Shown here piece after piece: positions 21,384-29,595 of a stretch of 64,000 nt of DNA. The notes under the pieces were generated by a model. That model did not search any database and was not told the origin of the DNA. It saw nothing but the letters and a program-made list of their open reading frames with translations. The position numbers and the translations under genes were made by a program. This DNA comes from Nocardia asteroides (lineage in GTDB: Bacteria; Actinomycetota; Actinomycetes; Mycobacteriales; Mycobacteriaceae): the NCBI RefSeq assembly GCF_900637185.1, contig NZ_LR134352.1:6500001-6564000 (forward strand), read 5' to 3'. Positions within the stretch are counted from its first letter, which is position 1; each line of letters starts with the position of its first letter.

Positions 21384-22921
21384 TCGAATCCGCGGCGCCG
21401 CCGGCCTGGCAGCGGCTCGATCCGCGCATGCTGCTGGTGTACCCGATCAACGAGATCGTGAAGTACATCCCGGTGCTGCTCGGCTCGATCATCGTCGGCA
21501 CCACCAGCGGCAATCCGCTGTGGAGCCTGCTGCCGGTGACGCTGATCGCCGGGTACGGCGTGGGCCGCTGGTTCACCACCTCCTATCGCATCGACGCCGA
21601 TCACGTGCAGTTGCGCAGCGGGATCGTGCAGCGGCGCACCCTGTCGGTCCCGCGCCCGCGCATCCGGTCGGTGGACGTGGAAGCCGATCTGCTGCACCGG
21701 GTTCTGGGGCTGGCGGTGCTGGCGATCGGCACCGGCAAGCAGACCGACAAGGGCGAGGAGTTCAAACTCGACGCGCTCGACATCAGCCGGATTCCCGCGC
21801 TGCGTGCCGAATTGCTCTCGCACACCGGGCAATCGGTGCCCGAGTCCGCCGATACGCCGGTGCCGTCGCATGTTTCACCGCACGACGCCGCCGAGTCGGG
21901 CATCGAGATCGGGCACTGGCGGCCCGCCTGGGTGCGGTACGCGCCGCTGTCGCTGACCGGGCTGGCCGTGGTCGCGCCGATCGCGGGCCTGGGCGCGCAG
22001 TACGGGCTGATCGACGTCGTGTCGCGCTCGTCGGCGGTGCAGCATCTCGACGACGACACCGCGCCGGTCGTCGCGTTCGTCATCGCGGGGCTGTCGCTGT
22101 TCTCGCTGGCCCTGGTGAGCGCCGCCGCGTGCGCGCAGTACCTCGCCACCTGGTTCGGCCTGCGGGTACTCGACAACGGGAGCACCCTGCACCTGCGCCA
22201 CGGCCTGTTCACCACCCGCCAGATCACCCTCGACCTGGCCCGCTTCCGCGGCGCGACCCTCAACGATCCGCTGCTGCTGCGCGCGGCCAGGGCCGCCCAG
22301 CTGGAAATGATCATGACCGGCGAGAACCCCCGCCAGAAGATCCTCCCGCAGGCCCCGAGGTCCGCCGTCGAACGGACCCTCGACGAACTGCTGCGCACCC
22401 GTCGCGAGCCCGGCCAGGAGGGCGCCTCGGCACCGGTCACGGGCGCGACCCTGGGCACCATCGAGCTGATCCGGCACGGTCCCGCCGCCCGGCGCCGCCG
22501 GTACACCAAAGCGGCGTGGCCGGTCGGCATCCTGGTCGCGCTGATGCTCGCGCTCGCGCTCACAACCGGTCCACTGCCCGCGGGCGTCTGGTCGGTCCCG
22601 GTGGTGTTCGCCCTGATCATGGCGGCACTCGCGGAGGACCGCTACCGCAGCCTCGGGCACCGGGTCCTGCCGGGCAGCACCGGCCCGACCTGGCTGATCA
22701 CCCGGCACGGCAGCCTCGACCGCAATCGCGACTGCCTGGAGTCACCCGGCATCATCGGCTGGACCATCCGCCGCACGTATTGGCAGCGGCGCGCGGGACT
22801 GGCGACCGTGGTCGCGGCCACCGCCGCGGGCAAGAAGGCGTACTCGGTGATCGATCTGCCGCTGGCGGAGGCGGTGGCGCTGATCGAGGCGGTCACACCC
22901 GGTCTGCCAGGCCGCCGCTGA
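21380..22921 (+). CDS. PH-domain membrane protein, YdbT-like, 513 aa
   Basis: Three bacterial PH-domain segments alternate with pairs of hydrophobic helices. Repeats of the signature occur near residue 75 (Y-R-I-D-A-D-H-V-Q-L-R-S-G-I-V), near 265 (L-R-V-L-D-N-G-S-T-L-H-L-R-H-G-L-F) and near 430 (W-L-I-T-R-H-G-S-L-D-R-N-R-D). The GTG start overlaps the TGA of the YdbS-like gene, so the two are made together and probably form a membrane complex. No catalytic motif is visible. Confidence 0.85.
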   Translation: MIESAAPPAWQRLDPRMLLVYPINEIVKYIPVLLGSIIVGTTSGNPLWSLLPVTLIAGYGVGRWFTTSYRIDADHVQLRSGIVQRRTLSVPRPRIRSVDVEADLLHRVLGLAVLAIGTGKQTDKGEEFKLDALDISRIPALRAELLSHTGQSVPESADTPVPSHVSPHDAAESGIEIGHWRPAWVRYAPLSLTGLAVVAPIAGLGAQYGLIDVVSRSSAVQHLDDDTAPVVAFVIAGLSLFSLALVSAAACAQYLATWFGLRVLDNGSTLHLRHGLFTTRQITLDLARFRGATLNDPLLLRAARAAQLEMIMTGENPRQKILPQAPRSAVERTLDELLRTRREPGQEGASAPVTGATLGTIELIRHGPAARRRRYTKAAWPVGILVALMLALALTTGPLPAGVWSVPVVFALIMAALAEDRYRSLGHRVLPGSTGPTWLITRHGSLDRNRDCLESPGIIGWTIRRTYWQRRAGLATVVAATAAGKKAYSVIDLPLAEAVALIEAVTPGLPGRR

Positions 22922-23070
22922 CCGCTCGGACCGGGCGGGCACCGGATTCCGTACGCCGGGCCCGGCTTGCCGACGCCGATCAGCCAGGTGACCGGGAGTG
23001 TCCGCCCGAAATGGCGATGTCCGCGGCGTAGCCTTCGGACAGGACGCCGGGATGCGGACGGAGGCGGTTG

Positions 23071-23472
23071 GTGGAGTTCACCGAGATCATCGAGACCGCG
23101 GGCAAGGTGCTGGACGGGGCCGGCGTCGCCGCGATCGTCCTCGGCGCGCTGTACGGCACCGTGCGCTTCGCCAACGCGCTGGCCAGACGCCGCGACTTCG
23201 ATCCCGCCTATCGCGACTACCGGCGCGGACTCGGCCGGGCCATCCTGCTCGGCCTGGAATTCCTCGTCGCCGCCGACATCATCCGCACCGTCGCCATCGC
23301 GCCGACGTTCACCAGCGTCGGCGTGCTGGCCTTGATCGTGCTGGTACGAACCTTCCTCAGTTACTCCCTGGAACTCGAACTGACCGGCCGCTGGCCCTGG
23401 CAGCAGCCGAATCCCGAGACAGCACCGACCGATACGGCCGCACCTGACGCAGACGGCGGCGGCCGGGAGTAG
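23071..23472 (+). CDS. DUF1622 membrane protein, 133 aa
   Basis: This is a small integral membrane protein of the DUF1622 family. The characteristic F-D-P-A-Y-R-D-Y-R-R-G-L-G-R-A-I-L-L-G-L-E-F-L region lies between helix 1 (A-A-I-V-L-G-A-L-Y-G-T-V) and helix 2 (L-L-G-L-E-F-L-V-A-A-D-I-I), with a third helix near V-G-V-L-A-L-I-V-L-V. The GTG at 23071 has GGAGG six bases upstream; a TTG one codon earlier is less likely. The charged C-terminal tail is cytoplasmic. No function is known for the family. Confidence 0.8.
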   Translation: MEFTEIIETAGKVLDGAGVAAIVLGALYGTVRFANALARRRDFDPAYRDYRRGLGRAILLGLEFLVAADIIRTVAIAPTFTSVGVLALIVLVRTFLSYSLELELTGRWPWQQPNPETAPTDTAAPDADGGGRE

Positions 23473-23489
23473 CCACTCCCGGCCGCCGC
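23456..23489. terminator. Bidirectional terminator between DUF1622 and MFS genes
   Basis: A perfect 15-bp stem (23456-23470 with 23475-23489, arm GCGGCGGCCGGGAGT) has the loop AGCC. The DUF1622 stop codon (23470-23472) begins in the stem and ends in the loop. The converging MFS gene ends at 23503. Confidence 0.75.
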
Positions 23490-23502
23490 GCACTCCCGGC
23501 GA

Positions 23503-25026
23503 CTACGCCGAGGCGGTCGCCAACTCGGATTCCGCCTCGCCCGCAACCGCTTTCGCGTCCCGCATCAGCACCACCGCGAGCACCGCCGCCGCCACCGAGG
23601 CCAGCGCGCCGACCCCGAAGGTGACCTGCATGGCCGTGCAGAAGGCATCGCGGGCCAGGCCGATGACGGTGCCGTCCCCGGTGCCCAGCGCACCGGCGAT
23701 CGACTCCCTGGCCGCGGCGGGCGCCGAGTCCGGCATGGCGCCGGCGAAGGTTCCCGCCAGCACCGCGCCCAGTACCGCGACACCGAGGGCCGCGCCTGCC
23801 TGCTGGATGGTGTCGTTGAGCGCCGAGCCCACACCGGCGTGGTCCCCCGGCACCGCGCTCATCAGCGCGCCGATCGCGGCGGGCATGGCCAGCCCGCCGC
23901 CCGCGCCGAGCAGGGCCATGGCCACGGCGGGCAGGGTGAAGCTCGCGCCGGCGTCGAGGGTGGCCAGCACCGCGAAGCCGGCGGCCACCACGAGCAGACC
24001 CGCGATGGTGACGATCCGCGCGCCCAGCTTGCCGACCAGCACCGCGCCGATCCCGTTGGCCACCAGCAGGGTCACCGCCATCGGGGTGAAGGCGAGCGCG
24101 GTCCGCATCGGCGAGTAGTCGAGCACGAACTGCAGGTACTGGGTGAGCACGAGCACCAGGCCGCCGTTGGCGAAGGTCACGAGCACCAGCGAGAAGCTGG
24201 ACCCGGTGAAGGTGCGGTTGCCGAACAGCTGCAGCGGCACCATCGGCTCGTCGGTGCGCAGCTCGCGGAGCACGAAGGCGCCGAGGGCGAGCACGGTGAC
24301 CGCGAATCCAGCCAGCACACCGGGGTCGGTCCAGCCGGCGTGCGGCACCGAGATGATCGACCACACGAGCGCGGTCATGCCGATGATCGAGGCCACCATG
24401 CCGGGCACGTCGGGCTTGCGCCACGGGCCCTTCGACTCCGGCATCAGCGCCAGCGCGGCCACGATGGCCACCGCGGCGATGGGCACGTTCAGGACGAACA
24501 CCGAACCCCACCAGAAGTGGTCCAGCAGCACGCCGCCGACCACCGGACCGCCGACCATGCCGACCGTCGCGACCGCGCTCCACGCGCCGATGGCCTTGGG
24601 CCGTTCGTCGTCGTCGAACACGGTGATCAGGATCGACAGCGTGCTCGGCATGATCAGCACGCCACCTATGCCCATCAGCGCCCGGCCCGCGATCAACAGC
24701 TCGGGGCTGCTCGCGTAGGCGGCCAGCAGCGACGCGCCGCCGAACAGGACCAGGCCGATCACCATCACCAGCCTGCGGCCGAACCGGTCGGACAGGCTGC
24801 CCGAGGTGAGCAGCAGGCCGGCGAAGACCAGCAGGTAGGCGTCGATGATCCACTGGATCTGCTGGGAGCTCGCGCCCAGATCGGTGGCGATCTGCGGGAT
24901 CGCCACGGTGAGGACCATGTTGTCCACCACCAGCACCAGCGAACTCAGGCACAGCACGATCAGGATCCACCACCGCCGTGGGTTCCGGGTCTCCTGGCCG
25001 GTGGAAGCCGTTGCGAGCGCGTCCAT
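23503..25026 (-). CDS. MFS drug exporter, DHA2 (14-helix) family
   Basis: This 507-residue proton-driven exporter belongs to the EmrB/QacA group. The motif A-C loop G-S-L-S-D-R-F-G-R-R is near residue 80. Motif C, G-M-V-G-G-P-V-V-G-G, is near 155, and there are about 14 hydrophobic segments. The ATG at 25024-25026 has GAGGAG six bases upstream; the frame extends further but crosses the operator region. A TetR gene is divergent 175 bp away, so the regulator probably represses this pump until a substrate drug binds. Substrate is unknown. Confidence 0.88.
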   Translation of the reverse strand: MDALATASTGQETRNPRRWWILIVLCLSSLVLVVDNMVLTVAIPQIATDLGASSQQIQWIIDAYLLVFAGLLLTSGSLSDRFGRRLVMVIGLVLFGGASLLAAYASSPELLIAGRALMGIGGVLIMPSTLSILITVFDDDERPKAIGAWSAVATVGMVGGPVVGGVLLDHFWWGSVFVLNVPIAAVAIVAALALMPESKGPWRKPDVPGMVASIIGMTALVWSIISVPHAGWTDPGVLAGFAVTVLALGAFVLRELRTDEPMVPLQLFGNRTFTGSSFSLVLVTFANGGLVLVLTQYLQFVLDYSPMRTALAFTPMAVTLLVANGIGAVLVGKLGARIVTIAGLLVVAAGFAVLATLDAGASFTLPAVAMALLGAGGGLAMPAAIGALMSAVPGDHAGVGSALNDTIQQAGAALGVAVLGAVLAGTFAGAMPDSAPAAARESIAGALGTGDGTVIGLARDAFCTAMQVTFGVGALASVAAAVLAVVLMRDAKAVAGEAESELATASA

Positions 25027-25070
25027 CCCGTTCTCCTCTCGAATGTCGCCGCACAGTGTGCGGTTATGTC

Positions 25071-25135
25071 GAACACTGTAAGACTGCGGAACAACGTACG
25101 CAATAGGTACGGCGTACGGAATCCGAACAGTGTTC
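25071..25135. promoter_or_regulatory. Candidate operators between MFS exporter and TetR gene
   Basis: Nested inverted repeats lie between the divergent genes: GAACACTGT (25071-25079) pairs with ACAGTGTTC (25127-25135), and inside them CGTACGC (25095-25101) pairs with GCGTACG (25112-25118). GAACAGTGTTC at 25125-25135 is itself almost palindromic. They suit binding by the adjacent TetR protein to control both directions. Confidence 0.55.
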
Positions 25136-25200
25136 ATGAACCGCTATGCTGTGCGGACAACGCGACGTGGAGACCGACATCCCCAGCACAGGAGGCAGCG

Positions 25201-25944
25201 ATGGCCGCGGGCAGCACGAACTCGACCGAGATCGCATCGGTGTGGACCAGGCCGACCCGCGAACGCCGAGATCAACCCGCGCTCAGCCGAGATCAGATCG
25301 TCGCCCAGGCGATCGCGCTGCTCGACGAGGAAGGCTTCGACGCGCTCAGCATGCGCAAGCTCGGCGCCCGGCTCGGCGCGGGCGCGACCTCGCTCTACAC
25401 CCACGTCGCGAACAAGGACGAACTGCTGGAACTGGTCGTCGACCAGGTGATCGGCGAGGTCCCGTGCCCGGCGCCGGATCCCGCGCGCTGGCGGGAAACG
25501 GCGCACGAGCAGGCCGACGGACTCCGCGCGACACTGCTGGCGCACCCGTGGATCACCATCGTGTTCAGCAACACGGCCCTGACCTACCTTGGCCCGAACA
25601 TGATGCGGCTGACCGAGGGGATGCTGGCCATCGTGGAGGCGGGCGGCTTCGACGACGCCATCGTCGACGTCACCACCAACACGCTGTTCCGGTTCATCGT
25701 CGGTTCCTCGGCCAACGAGGCGGCCCTGCTGATGACGATCGCGCGCAGCGGCCTGCCGCCGCAGGACTGGGTCGACCGGGTGATGACGGCCAGCGCCGCC
25801 GCGTCGGCAGGCTTCCCCCGGCTGCACCGCCGCTACGTCGACCAGCGGTCACAGGTGGTGGCCGAGGCGACGACCGGGGCGCTCAACCAGTTCAGCCAGG
25901 CGATCGATCTGATCCTGGACGGCGCCGAGACCCGCCGCGGCTGA
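25201..25944 (+). CDS. TetR-family regulator of the adjacent exporter (TetR_C_1 type)
   Basis: The N-terminal HTH (L-S-R-D-Q-I-V-A-Q-A-I-A-L-L-D-E-E-G-F-D through S-L-Y-T-H-V-A-N-K-D-E-L) spans about residues 28-75. The L-Y-T-H-V recognition helix and larger ligand domain resemble the tetracycline-repressor subgroup (TetR_C_1). The ATG at 25201 follows GGAGG. It is 247 residues long and divergent from the MFS exporter, with paired inverted repeats in between. It very likely represses itself and the pump. Confidence 0.85.
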   Translation: MAAGSTNSTEIASVWTRPTRERRDQPALSRDQIVAQAIALLDEEGFDALSMRKLGARLGAGATSLYTHVANKDELLELVVDQVIGEVPCPAPDPARWRETAHEQADGLRATLLAHPWITIVFSNTALTYLGPNMMRLTEGMLAIVEAGGFDDAIVDVTTNTLFRFIVGSSANEAALLMTIARSGLPPQDWVDRVMTASAAASAGFPRLHRRYVDQRSQVVAEATTGALNQFSQAIDLILDGAETRRG

Positions 25945-25950
25945 CGACCC

Positions 25951-26394
25951 TCAGGCCGAGCGGAACAGACCCGTGTTGGCCCGGAAGTAGAGGTACGCGG
26001 CGGGCGCGAGCACGCCGCAGGCCAGCAGCAGCAGGGTGCGCCCGTCGCTGGGCAGCAGCACGTCACCACCGGGTCCGCGCGAGGAGCAGACGAGAAAACC
26101 GAAGACCCACACCACGATCGGGGCGAAGGTGAACCCGAGCCTGCCGGTCACCGACTCCATGCCGTAGACCAGGCCCACATTGATCGGTGCTGCCAGCACC
26201 GCCGCGATCGGGAACGCCACCGCCCCGAGGTACAGCGGCAGGAACAGCACCTCGAGGGCGAGGGTGATCAGCGCGTCGACGAGCAGCAGCACGACGATCA
26301 GTCCCGAGAGCACGGGGTCGAGCCGGGACGGCAGCCGGACCGACCGCAGCACGGCGGTGGGTGTCCCTGCGGGCTGATCGGAGTCGGTCACCAT
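25951..26394 (-). CDS. Small membrane protein of unknown function, 147 aa
   Basis: I do not recognise a family. Four hydrophobic stretches are visible (P-V-L-S-G-L-I-V-V-L-L-L-V-D-A-L, L-Y-L-G-A-V-A-F-P-I-A-A-V-L-A, F-A-P-I-V-V-W-V-F-G-F-L-V-C and L-L-L-L-A-C-G-V-L-A-P-A-A-Y-L). The protein is probably a four-helix inner-membrane protein with a short basic N-terminus. The ATG at 26392-26394 lies 10 bases after the stop of the permease gene on the same strand, suggesting an operon. No strong ribosome site is seen. Confidence 0.65.
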   Translation of the reverse strand: MVTDSDQPAGTPTAVLRSVRLPSRLDPVLSGLIVVLLLVDALITLALEVLFLPLYLGAVAFPIAAVLAAPINVGLVYGMESVTGRLGFTFAPIVVWVFGFLVCSSRGPGGDVLLPSDGRTLLLLACGVLAPAAYLYFRANTGLFRSA

Positions 26395-26404
26395 GCCACG
26401 GAGT

Positions 26405-27826
26405 CTATTCGGCCGGGCGCACGGCATCGGCCGCACGCACCCGCGGCCCGGCGAAGCGCCACCCGATCAGCAGCGCGGGCACGATGAGTGCCAGGCTCGC
26501 CACGGTCCAGGTGCCGATCGGCCGGTCGATCGCCATCAGCACCAGCACCGTGCCCAGGAACGCCAGCGTCAGCAGGCCGGTGTAGGGCGCGCCCATCATC
26601 CGGAACCCGGGCCGCTCGATCCGCCCCCGCTTCCACAGCCGCCACATCTGCAGCTGGCACAGCACGATGGTGGCCCACGAGGTGAGGATGCCGAGCGAGG
26701 CCAGGTTCAGCACGATCTCGAACGCCTGATCCGGCACCACCCCGTTGAGCACCACCCCGAGCAACGCGATCCCGAAGGTGAGCAGGATGCCGCCGTAGGG
26801 CACCCCGTGACCGCTCATCACCGCCGTGAACCGGGGCGCGCTGCCGCGCACCGACATCGAGCGCAGGATCCGCCCGGTCGAGTACAACCCGGCGTTGAGA
26901 CTGGAGAAGGCCGCGGTGAGCACCACGATGTTCATCAGCGAACCGATGCCGGGCACCCCGAGCGCGGCGAAGAAGGTGACGAACGGGCTCTCGCCCTCGT
27001 GATAGGCGGTGTAGGGTAACAGGAGTCCGAGCAGCAGCAGCGAGCCCACGTAGAACACCGCGATCCGCAGGATCACCGAGTTGATCGCGCGCGGCATGAG
27101 CTTCTCCGCGTCCTTGGTCTCCCCCGCCGCGGTACCGACCAATTCGACCGCGGCATAGGCGAACACGACCCCCGAGGTGACGGTGACCAGCGGCAGGATG
27201 CCGGTCGGGAACAGCCCGCCGTGTTCGGCGATCATCGCGGGCCCGGTCGGCTCGCCGCGCACGGTGAACCGGCCGAGCAGGAACACCGTGCCCACGACCA
27301 GGAACGCGCACAGCGCCGTCACCTTCACCAGCGCCGCCCAGAACTCCATCTCACCGAAGGCCTTGACGCTCACCAGGTTCACGATCAGTACGATCACCAG
27401 CGCGATCAGCGCGAGTACCCACTGCGGCACCACCGTCATCGGCTGCCAGTAGTGGAAGTACAGCGCGATCGCGGTGGAGTCGGCGATGCCGGTCATCGAC
27501 CAGTTCAGGAAGTACATCCAGCCGGCCACGAAAGCGGCCTTCTCGCCCAGGAATTCGCGAGCGTAGGAGACGAACGAGCCCGAGGTAGGCCGGTGCAGCA
27601 CCAGCTCGCCGAGCGCGCGCAGGATGAAGAACACGAACACGCCGCACACCGCGTAGACGACCCACAGCGACGGTCCGGCACTGGCCAGCCTGCCACCGGA
27701 ACTCAGGAACAACCCGGTGCCGATCGCGCCACCGATGGCGATCATCATCAGCTGCCGCTTGCCCAGCGACTGGTGGTAGCCCGCGTCCTCGTCCTCGAGT
27801 TCCGGCCGATCACCCACTGTGGTCAT
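26405..27826 (-). CDS. Amino-acid permease, AAT/APC family (AnsP-like)
   Basis: This 473-residue, 12-helix amino acid:proton symporter has the family N-terminus [33 protein letters not shown] and [13 protein letters not shown] follow in helix 2. Overall it looks closest to L-asparagine permease AnsP and the related D-Ser/Ala/Gly permeases; the substrate is not decided by sequence alone. The ATG is at 27824-27826. It is followed 10 bases later by a small membrane-protein gene. Confidence 0.85.
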   Translation of the reverse strand: MTTVGDRPELEDEDAGYHQSLGKRQLMMIAIGGAIGTGLFLSSGGRLASAGPSLWVVYAVCGVFVFFILRALGELVLHRPTSGSFVSYAREFLGEKAAFVAGWMYFLNWSMTGIADSTAIALYFHYWQPMTVVPQWVLALIALVIVLIVNLVSVKAFGEMEFWAALVKVTALCAFLVVGTVFLLGRFTVRGEPTGPAMIAEHGGLFPTGILPLVTVTSGVVFAYAAVELVGTAAGETKDAEKLMPRAINSVILRIAVFYVGSLLLLGLLLPYTAYHEGESPFVTFFAALGVPGIGSLMNIVVLTAAFSSLNAGLYSTGRILRSMSVRGSAPRFTAVMSGHGVPYGGILLTFGIALLGVVLNGVVPDQAFEIVLNLASLGILTSWATIVLCQLQMWRLWKRGRIERPGFRMMGAPYTGLLTLAFLGTVLVLMAIDRPIGTWTVASLALIVPALLIGWRFAGPRVRAADAVRPAE

Positions 27827-27922
27827 GACGCCACCCCTCGTGCACCAACACCCGGATACGCGGACATCGGCAACCTACCGGGCGGCCACCGGTGGCGTCA
27901 CGGCAACCCCGTGGCTAGCGAC

Positions 27923-28813
27923 TCAATCGAGACCGGCGAACAGGTCGTGCTCGAAGCCGTCCGCGCCGACCTGGCCCTTGCTGCCGCGCACCAGGGTGAA
28001 ATGCTCCTCCGGCAGCACCGGCAGCGCGATGTTGTTGGACAGGGCGAACTCCCGGCCACTGGGCGCGACGGTCACCTGGGTGGCGTGCGCGCGCATGGCG
28101 GCCCGCTTGGCGGGGACGGCGTCGGAGACGTCGACCACGGTGGTCACCCCGGTGGTCGACATGGCGGCCAGCTCGGCCTCCACCGGCAGCCGCCAGCCCG
28201 CGGGCAGCGCGCCCGGCAGCTCGTCGACGGTGCGGCGGGCCAATGCCGCGGTGTGCTGACGCAGCAGGTCGGCGTCGGTGACGGTCCAGTAGAACTTCGG
28301 GACGTCCCAACCCCGTTCGGCCGCGACGGCCACCGCCGCGGTGGTGATCTCGTGGGCGCGGATGTGGTCGGGATGGCCGTAGCCGCCGCGCGGGTCGTAG
28401 GTCACCACGACGCGGGGACGCAGCTCGAGCAGGACCGCCACCAGTTCCTCGACCGCCGCGTCGCCGGAGTTCACGAACGCGCGCGGATGCTCGGCCGACG
28501 GCGTGCCCGCCATCCCCGAATCCCGCCAGCGCCCCGCGCCGCCGAGGAACCACGGTTCGCCCGCGTCGAGAGCGGCCAGCGCCGCGGTGAGTTCGGCGAC
28601 GCGATACCCGCCGAGCTGGTCGGCTTCGGCGGCCACCAGACCGGCCCACCGCTCCCCGATGACCTCACCCTCCTCGCCGAGCGTGCAGGTCACCACGGTG
28701 ACCGGGACGCCACGCTTGCGATAGTGCGCGATCGTGCCACCGGTGGTGAGGGTTTCGTCGTCGGGGTGGGCGTGCACCAGCAACAGTCCGCCGGTTCCGC
28801 GGGTTCCGTCCAT
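27923..28813 (-). CDS. mshB: Mycothiol biosynthesis deacetylase MshB
   Basis: MshB is the zinc N-acetyl-GlcN-Ins deacetylase that makes glucosaminyl-inositol for mycothiol, the actinobacterial glutathione analogue. The zinc motif A-H-P-D-D-E is near residue 15, and the third ligand lies in G-G-Y-G-H-P-D-H near 145. The ATG at 28811-28813 has GGAGAG nine bases upstream; a GTG three codons earlier touches that ribosome site and is less likely. Family length is right (296 aa). It could also be the paralogous mycothiol-conjugate amidase, but length and synteny with lpqW/typA favour MshB. Confidence 0.9.
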   Translation of the reverse strand: MDGTRGTGGLLLVHAHPDDETLTTGGTIAHYRKRGVPVTVVTCTLGEEGEVIGERWAGLVAAEADQLGGYRVAELTAALAALDAGEPWFLGGAGRWRDSGMAGTPSAEHPRAFVNSGDAAVEELVAVLLELRPRVVVTYDPRGGYGHPDHIRAHEITTAAVAVAAERGWDVPKFYWTVTDADLLRQHTAALARRTVDELPGALPAGWRLPVEAELAAMSTTGVTTVVDVSDAVPAKRAAMRAHATQVTVAPSGREFALSNNIALPVLPEEHFTLVRGSKGQVGADGFEHDLFAGLD

Positions 28814-29269
28814 CGAAAGCACCTCTCCTCCCGTCGCCGAACCAGCGACCGTTGAATGCTAGCCGACGCGCCCCATTAATCCTCACGACACAACGAAATC
28901 TGCAGCCGGGATATGTGCCGACACGTCTGCGCGCCACCCGCCCGCCCTTTTCCGCCGCGCTACACAGCAAAGCCCAGAATCGACTGGTCCGATTTTCCGA
29001 CCGAAATCTACCCGACAGCAACAAGACATCAGAATCTGAAAGGACGGAGAAATTCGACTACTCTTCACTATGTGAGCGATACGCGAATTATTCGCATTTG
29101 CCGAACACCCGGGCATCGGCTCGCACGAGTCGACGCCGAAGCCTGCACCTACGCAAATCCCCACACTTCTGCGCGAAGCCGGGAGTCGACGTGAGCAGTC
29201 GCTGAGGGTTCACCACCTGCGGTGATCCCTCAGCGACATCACATTGTCCAGTGGACAGGGCCAGCTCCG
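28814..29269. other. 456-bp region without a supported gene
   Basis: This AT-richer interval holds the mshB promoter side and the terminator of the small exported protein. I see no coding bias in any frame. A 13-bp palindrome GCGAATTATTCGC occurs at about 29082-29094, and the hairpin at 29199-29236 is listed separately. Confidence 0.5.
29199..29236 (-). terminator. Hairpin downstream of small exported Cys protein gene
   Basis: Arms 29199-29214 and 29221-29236 pair over 16 positions with one mismatch around the loop ACCTGC. It lies about 33 bases past the stop of the 74-aa exported protein gene on the minus strand. No T-tract follows. Confidence 0.55.
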
Positions 29270-29494
29270 TTACAGCCGGACACAGAACCAATCATCGATC
29301 AGCGATCCGTCATTTCGCTGGACGATTTTGTATTGACCCGGGCACCGCTGGTCGGCAGCAGCCTTACAGGAACCGTCAGTGTAGTGACATGATCCGATAT
29401 ATTCGTCGGCGGCTTGCGCTGGAGCAGCCAAGACGGCCAGACATCCAATCGAAAACACCGACGTAGCAAAAGCGACACCAATCTTGGTACGCAC
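29270..29494 (-). CDS. Small exported cysteine-containing protein, 74 aa
   Basis: The GTG at 29492-29494 has GGGAGGGG upstream and opens a signal peptide (V-R-T-K-I-G-V-A-F-A-T-S-V-F-S-I-G-C, cleavage near A-Q-A-A-D-E). The mature part is about 45 residues with four cysteines (G-S-C-H-Y, G-S-C-K-A, Q-R-C-P-G, W-F-C-V-R), enough for two disulfides, and a Y-K-I-V-Q-R core. I recall similar tiny secreted actinobacterial proteins without function. It is single, followed by a hairpin, and somewhat AT-richer than its neighbours. Confidence 0.7.
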   Translation of the reverse strand: MRTKIGVAFATSVFSIGCLAVLAAPAQAADEYIGSCHYTDGSCKAAADQRCPGQYKIVQRNDGSLIDDWFCVRL

Positions 29495-29595
29495 TGTCAA
29501 TCCCCTCCCTGATACGGCGCGACTTTTCGGTCGCACAGCCAACAGGCTAAAGGACCGCGCAGCGCCTGACAAGTACGAGGCGTCCGAACAGGTCG

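Noticed and set aside
28852..29205. A 117-codon plus-strand frame between mshB and the small secreted protein gene
   Set aside because: No ribosome site, no third-position GC bias and composition unlike local genes. The region reads as non-coding.
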